Under the pieces are notes generated by a model. It saw only the letters and a program-made list of their open reading frames with translations. It made no database searches and had not been told where the DNA came from. This document shows, piece by piece, positions 58,320-64,000 of a DNA stretch of 64,000 nt (positions are counted from its first letter, which is position 1; every line of letters begins with the position of its first letter). Position numbers and translations under genes: made by a program. The DNA comes from Todiramphus chloris collaris (taxonomy: Eukaryota > Chordata > Aves > Coraciiformes > Alcedinidae), in contig JANVCC010000021.1 of the NCBI GenBank assembly GCA_025345505.1, positions 3,614,568 through 3,678,567 of the forward strand. Reading direction: 5' to 3'.

Positions 58320-58440
58320 TGTGATGTCTTGGATCAGAATTTGTTAAATTTCCTCCCAGAACAAGAACATTCAGAAATTTATAAGATGTTATCTTCTTGT
58401 ATGCTTATGACGGATTCTGCCTCATCGGATTACCTAAAAA
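58320..58440 (+). CDS. NPAS2: NPAS2 PAS-A exon (residues 122-162)
   Basis: 121 bp: 40 codons (Cys122-Lys161) plus the first base of Thr162. It encodes [20 protein letters not shown] then [20 protein letters not shown]. [18 protein letters not shown] is a signature of the CLOCK/NPAS2 PAS-A domain (CLOCK reads DLVDQSIFNFIPEGEHSE). Compared with mammalian NPAS2 from memory, Ser122 is Cys, His148 is Cys, and the PSPEYLK end reads ASSDYLK. Acceptor TTTGCAG|TG, donor AAAA|GTAAGT. Frame joins exactly on both sides. Confidence 0.97.
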
Positions 58441-59456
58441 GTAAGTTTTATTTTATCTTCCCCCAGTGAAAGGAAAAGCACAGGCAGGAGAAAAATTTTC
58501 TCTCAGAAAGAGTTTTTGATGTGATAACGCAATATAAAGCTTAGGTTCATAGCCTTCTAAAAAGATCTTGCTACCTGGAATGACCCTTTTGGTTCTATTT
58601 TTAAATGAAACTCATTGCCTTTGTTTTAGTAGGCTAAGACTACTTGGAGTTATGTTAATTATTAAATATCGTATCTTTTGAGACAGCTAAGGAAAATAGG
58701 TTAGCTGATGGAAACTGAGAGTTCGCCTGAGACAAATCACATCTTAATTGATATTTCAGCCTGTTCAAGTAAGATGCTGCTGAGAGATATGCTAATGATG
58801 CATACCTTTGCTTTGCATTAGCGTTGAAAAGTGTCTGTAAAATCACCGTAATGATTCAAATTGAATTTTGTTTCCCTTAAAAACCCTCTGACTTGCCTCA
58901 TCCTTATTCACTCTAGGAGGTAAGGCGTAGGAAACCAGAAAACACAGAATAATGTAAGACATACAGCTGCTTAATCTACTGTATATACAAAACCTGCAGC
59001 TGATAGCTAAGATGCCAAAGTTAATTTAATAGATATTTTGAGGTAATTAGGCATAGTTTTTCAACACAAGATGTACAACAGCTGTGAGTCGTGAAAAGCC
59101 TAAATAGAAGAAGAGAGAGAAAAAAAAAAAAAAGCTATAAATAAAGGATCCAGTTCTTGCCTTTGCTACACGGATGACTATGGAACTCCTGTGCTGAAGG
59201 TGATGTAGGGGCTCTAGGGTGTCCCTGAGCTGCGGGCAGACCCGGGCACGGCACGGAACACCCGGCACCCCCTGCGAGGAGATGCTGTGCAGAGGCTGTG
59301 ATCCTGCAATGTGTAGCACGTCGGTGTCTAGGACTCTGAGTGGTAACGAGCTGCTCTCGTGCTGCCAGTTGCAAGCTTGGGGTTGGAAGACGCCGTTGGT
59401 TGTGTTTAGCTGAAATAGTATATTTATTTCTTCTTCTTCTTCTTTTAACAATCCAG
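58441..59456 (+). other. NPAS2: NPAS2 short intron in PAS-A
   Basis: 1016 bp, GTAAGT to ACAATCCAG, the shortest intron in the window. It has an A-tract near 59121-59134, and its acceptor tract contains a TTC microsatellite (59428-59442). No transposon recognised. Confidence 0.9.
59428..59442 (+). repeat. (TTC)5 in the splice acceptor tract
   Basis: Five TTC units lie 14-28 bases before the CAG acceptor of the exon at 59457, where a polypyrimidine tract is expected. Confidence 0.85.
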
Positions 59457-59570
59457 CTGACAATGAACTAGAGTTTTATTGTCATCTTCTGAGAGGAAGT
59501 TTGAACCCAAAGGAATTTCCAACATATGAATACATAAAATTTGTAGGAAATTTTCGGTCTTACAGCAATG
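59457..59570 (+). CDS. NPAS2: NPAS2 PAS-A exon (residues 162-200, partial gene)
   Basis: 114 bp: two bases of Thr162, 37 codons (Asp163-Asn199) and one base of codon 200. It encodes [20 protein letters not shown] then [17 protein letters not shown], the final strands of the first half of PAS-A. Cys170 and His171 (in FYCH) are residues reported as haem ligands or neighbours of haem in NPAS2 PAS-A, and both are kept. Acceptor ATCCAG|CT follows the TTC tract; donor AATG|GTAAGC. The next coding exon is not in the window, so the protein is truncated here by the window edge, not by mutation. Confidence 0.97.
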
Positions 59571-62500
59571 GTAAGCTTTAATTGTTGTATAAATGTTACT
59601 TTAGCTGTGTAAAATAAAATATAAGTGTTGCTCCGTTGAACAAGACAGGCTTTTAACTGAAAGGACTATGTATAATATTATGGGGTAAAATTTGCTTCAC
59701 ACGGATCTCGCAGCTGATTTGCAATAGCTGGACGAATACCTTTGGAGAGTGGAATGGTGTTAGTTGCTTTTGTTACTGCCCTTCACTTGGTAGCAGTGAT
59801 CCTGGACTCTGGGTAAGTTTGCAATCAATGGCAGGTTCAGAGGAGGGTTTGTTTGTGCTCACTAATGCTGCGTGCTAAGGCTGCACCTATCAGCTGAGGA
59901 ACAAGCTTGCAGCCTTATCAGCTGGCTTACACTAAACACAAATTCTGTGCCAGAACTGATAATCTGCCAAATCTGCCCTCTCAGCCTTCTCTGCAGAATT
60001 CTGGGGAGAGGCAGCAGCGTCGGGTAACTGAGAGCCAGAACCCAAGGGTCCCCTGCTGCTGGCATCCGAGTGGCTGAGGACACTCCCACCCGCCTCCCTC
60101 TCCAGCTGCCGTTTCACATTCCTCTCCAGCACTGCAGAACTTCATACTCTCAAAAAAAAAAAAAAAAAACCCCCCCAAAACCAACAAACCCCCCAGAAAA
60201 AACCAAACCAGGAAAGCAATGCAGTCAGCATACTTGCTGATGCAGCACAGTCAGTCTAGGGGAACCATCTTTCAAGGGGTGAAGAGCAGCTTTCCACCTC
60301 GCCCGGTCCCTAACAAACAGCTCGCTGCACGGCCCATTAGTGTCAGAAATGAAATACTCTTTTATTACTTTCCCTTCTCCTGCCTGCCCAAGTTTGCTTT
60401 AGTTACTTGCCTGATTGAACTCCAGAGTGGCATTTCCAAAGTTGCTGGTATTGTTCCAAATAGGTCATCCTCAGCAAAAAAAAAAAAAAAAAATCCCCCA
60501 CCGTGCTTTCCAAAACCCGCATGCCACACTGGGAAAAAAAAATGTCCCTGTCCCCATTTAACTTTCTGCTCTTGCTCCACATGACTAGAATAGAAACCTA
60601 CGTGCAGGATGGAGATATGTATTTCTTGTTTGGTGCCATCTGATTCGAGGCTTTATTTATATAAAAAAAAAAAATGGAACTGCCTGTATGCTTTCTAGTT
60701 TGAATGAAGCGAAATGTGGCTGCCTGACAGACGTGCACACCAAGCTGTTCTGTTTTCTAGAGCAGAAACCGGATTTCAGGTGCTGACTCATAAGGATACA
60801 TTTCTACCAGGGGGATTTCTGATCCATTTTCTTCAAGGATTTTCAGCCTTCTATCGTGGCAAGACCTTAACAGTGCCCTCTTACCTGATAGGATTTCGTA
60901 TCCCAGCCATCAGTGGATGTTTCTCAGATAAAACTCGCATTACAGATATCTTCCTTAGTTTAATATATATAAAGTAAATGGGAACATACTGATTTCAGAA
61001 GACATCAAATCATTTTCAAAGACCCTGGCTTATATCTTTCAAATAAGACATGTGCTTTCTGCCTCAAGTTTTGGGATTTTTTTTTTCCTTTATGCCACCT
61101 TTTCCTAAATCTTCTATTTCATTTTGTCTCTTCCACTCTCTTCCCATCTCTGCTGCAGTCTGACCCTCTGGATGATAAGGAAGGGACAGCTCTTGCCCCC
61201 GCTCTGTGAGATGATGCCTCCTGACCCCCCTTGCCCTCTCCCCATCACAGAATGGCAGCTTGCCTGTCCTGACTTTAGTTTCCATGGCTCAGTGCAGGGC
61301 CTGCTGGACACACTTGCCTCACCAGTGTGTCGCCAGCACTGCCCACCCTTGCCCAGGGGTCACCCCCGTGGTCCCGTCTGCCGCCCCCGCCAGCCTTACT
61401 CCTAATCTGGCCACAGAACCACCTCCCAGGAAAGGTGGAAGCAAGTTCACCAGCCTCTCGATGTAGCAGCAGCAAACTGTTTGCTTGGGAGCTGATAACC
61501 TTGGGCCAAGGACAGCGTGAGCAGCTGGAGGAGGGTGCAAACCTCCGAAGCGTCTGTCGGGAGCTCTGCCGGGCTTCTCCCGTCAGCCGGCTGCACCCCG
61601 AGCAAGGCAGGGGGACATCGGGTCAAGCAAAGACCTTTTGGGCAGCTTTCCAGCCCTGGGGCTGGGGGCAAGCAGCTGTGCTTTGGCACGGGGGACTTGC
61701 GGCACGGACACCTTTGAGCATCTGATGGCAGCAGCGGTGGGCTGGGGTCCCGCCTCTGCTCGTGTCCCCGCACGCCAGGATGCCACGTTCTTGGGCAGTG
61801 TCCTCCCAGCCCACGCACCCCAGGGCTGTCACCTGCCAGTAACTGCTCTCTTCTTCCTCCCGTTCAATAAATACCCATTCTCCAGCCAGACCCCCTCTAG
61901 GTGTAAGGCCAAGTGAGCGAGAAGGGCAGCGGTGGGAAGGGGTGGGGAGGGAGACGTATCGCTCACAGGACAGTGCTCATCCTTGCGTAGGATCAGCTTG
62001 CCCCAAATCCTGCTTTTTGGAGATGTTTGTGGAGGAAGGAGGCTAAGCTAAAGATATGAAAAGAGTTAGCTGGGGGAGAAAGACAGAAATTGCAAATTAA
62101 GCTTAATTAGCAGGAGACATTCCTTATGAATGTATTCAAGAATGCTTTTCCCTGTAGCTTTTTACAGCAGTGGAAGTGCGAGCATGTTTTTACACATGGG
62201 AGACTGATACAGGATGTTCTTCTCTAAATACAAATTTCTGCCGTTCCTTTTTAGCCACCCGATGCCAAATCCTACCTTTGTTTCCAAGGGTTTGCTGAGC
62301 GTACTCTGCCTCCGTCCTGCCCGCGTGTTTCTGCCGCAGGGACTCCAGAGCCCCTCTGGCTGGGGAGACTCTTTTATCCGTGGGCAGGCTGGATCCCATC
62401 AGGATCCCAACGGGATATTAACTATTCCATTCTTATTGCTATAGGATGGTGGCAGTGACAGTGACAATCCTTTCCTTCTCAGTTAAGCTTGCTCATTGCT

Positions 62501-64000
62501 TGGCTAATGGTGGTGCTTGAGGGAAGGGGCTCAGGGATCCCAGTGACCTTGACCCCCTCCCTCCCATCTCGTACCTTCTCTGTTAATTACATTGGGCCTT
62601 ATGGCTGAGAACATCATATAGGGGATGAGTTTGAATGGATTAATTTGAAGGACTGAGGCTTAGAAAGCCAGTTAGGGGCTTAGCTGCTCTCCCTAACTTT
62701 AGTGGGAGCTCTGCTTTAAAGGGCATTGTACTGGGATGCCAAAGGGATTGATTTTATTTTTTCTGCTAAAGTAGAACAAATACCTGATATCTACCAAGGT
62801 GACTTGTCACCAGGATTACCATCAGGGAGCCAGATCAAGCACAACCTAAGCTGAACTCATGCTAGACCTTCAGAGAAGCACTCACTGCCCTCAGAAGGGG
62901 CAGGAAGATGACTGTGCAGCCCCCAGAAATAGGCCAGGAAAGTTGCCATAGATCATGGCATGTGTTCAGTCTTTCAGAAGATCACCCTCCCTAGAGCTCC
63001 CGGGCTCAGCTATAGCTGGAGGAGCTGCACAGCCCAGAACCAGGGTTAGCAGGAGGGTCCATGCTTGGACTGGTCCCCGGGGATGGCGTGTGGGAAGTCG
63101 TACTCCGTAACTCCTGCTGCCAGGACATTTCTGCAGCTGTACCTACAAGAGGGATGTGACACGAGCCGCCTGCACATGAGCCACCCCCCCTCCTTAGCTG
63201 TGCCCAAGCGAGAGCGGCCGACCAGCGCGAGCTGTGCGGAGGGACCGCGTGAGTCACTGGCTGTGCTAAATCACATACAAGAGATTTGATTTGCCATTTG
63301 GGAGGATTATATAATCATCATTAATTAAGCTTCAATGAGAAAAGCAGGACTGTAAGCTGACATGAAGAGTCAGTGGTCCCTCGAGAGGAGGGGAGGTAGA
63401 CCACGAGCCACTCAGAAGAGGAAGGTGGAGTTCCCTCTTTGCCTCTGGGAGGGATGCCTACTTGGTCTGACAGCAAAGGGGTTTGAAGGTTTGGGGTTTT
63501 TTTTTCATTTGTAAATAGGAACTCTTTCCAACATTTTTACATATTTCAAGTTCTGGTCCTGTAGACCAGATTTGAAGAAGAGAGATGAATATATGCAAAC
63601 ATCTGAGAGAGCTGAGTGCCATCACTGCACCCCTTGACCAGCAGTACCTGGTAAGGGGCAGAGTCATGTCAGCATCACCAATGAATAATGCAGTGGCTGC
63701 CATCCAGTTTTGCCCGAGGGAGGCAAGTAATAAAGACAACCCTCCAGAAAATCCAAGGAGATGCTTAGCTCCCAGTATAAAATGTCAAACTAAGTGAGAA
63801 TAAATTATTTTACAAAGCCGCTTAATAACTCGCTCTGATAAGAAAAGATAAGGCAGGCTGGATTTATCCCTCCTGTGGAAATTGTTTGTAAACAGCAAAA
63901 AAGACCTCGCATAATTATATAACCAAATATTGGCTTTGGTATCCTATTTCTGAGGTGATATACTTGCTTAGAAACTCCCAAAAGGGACAAAGCCAGAGTC
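59571..64000 (+). other. NPAS2: NPAS2 intron running off the right edge
   Basis: Starts GTAAGC. I scanned for the next NPAS2 exon (the NGFD and CFIATVRLATPQF region) and did not see it. It contains an A/C low-complexity tract (60152-60211), A-tracts near 60476-60492 and two CpG-rich patches (about 61515-61795 and 63075-63255). Open frames are short and unrecognised. Confidence 0.8.
60152..60211. repeat. A/C-rich low-complexity tract
   Basis: A poly-A run, then CCCCCCC, AAAACCAACAAACCCCCC and AAAAAACCAAACC. Similar in style to the tract at 40530-40592. Confidence 0.85.

Noticed and set aside
59571..64000. Search for the next NPAS2 exon (rest of PAS-A)
   Set aside because: No stretch encodes the expected motif next to splice sites; the exon must lie beyond the window.

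Overview
The window is vertebrate nuclear DNA, almost certainly from a bird. It has long introns, canonical GT-AG splice sites and no compact gene spacing. Most recognisable repeats are truncated CR1 LINEs carrying the 3' tail typical of CR1 (tandem ATTCTRTG-like octamers). CR1 is also common in crocodilians and turtles, so 'bird' is an inference; I cannot name the species.

One gene is supported: the 5' half of NPAS2 (neuronal PAS domain protein 2, the CLOCK paralogue), on the + strand. Six coding exons splice in frame and encode residues 1-199 plus one base of codon 200. They cover the start codon (40162), the whole bHLH domain and most of PAS-A. Each of the five junctions keeps the frame exactly. 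The exons are 40140-40193 (start codon at 40162), 45317-45465, 48558-48649, 52036-52125, 58320-58440 and 59457-59570. The rest of PAS-A, PAS-B and the C-terminal part lie beyond the right edge.

Bases 1-40139 hold no exon I can support. The start-codon exon has its own splice acceptor, so a 5'UTR exon lies upstream, and this stretch is most simply a long first intron, possibly reaching intergenic DNA at the far left. It contains six CR1 fragments, several short tandem duplications, microsatellites, a hairpin-forming tandem repeat at 36.1 kb, a CpG-island-like patch at 33.2-33.5 kb and many CACGTG E-boxes, some inside perfect palindromes. Bases 40194-64000 are introns 2 to 7 of the numbering used here. 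They hold an LTR-like element on the minus strand (54507-55127), a duplicated AT-rich segment of about 133 bp (56.15 and 56.95 kb), a GGAT microsatellite, G-quadruplex-prone runs and one small CR1 remnant.

I found no new multi-gene system. The most interesting points are protein-level: the PAS-A haem-ligand residues His119, Cys170 and His171 are kept, while Gly103, Cys122 and Cys148 differ from the mammalian protein as I remember it. The most interesting non-coding points are the palindromic E-boxes (the class of site NPAS2:BMAL1 binds), the CpG-rich patch, the hairpin repeat and the AT-rich duplication.
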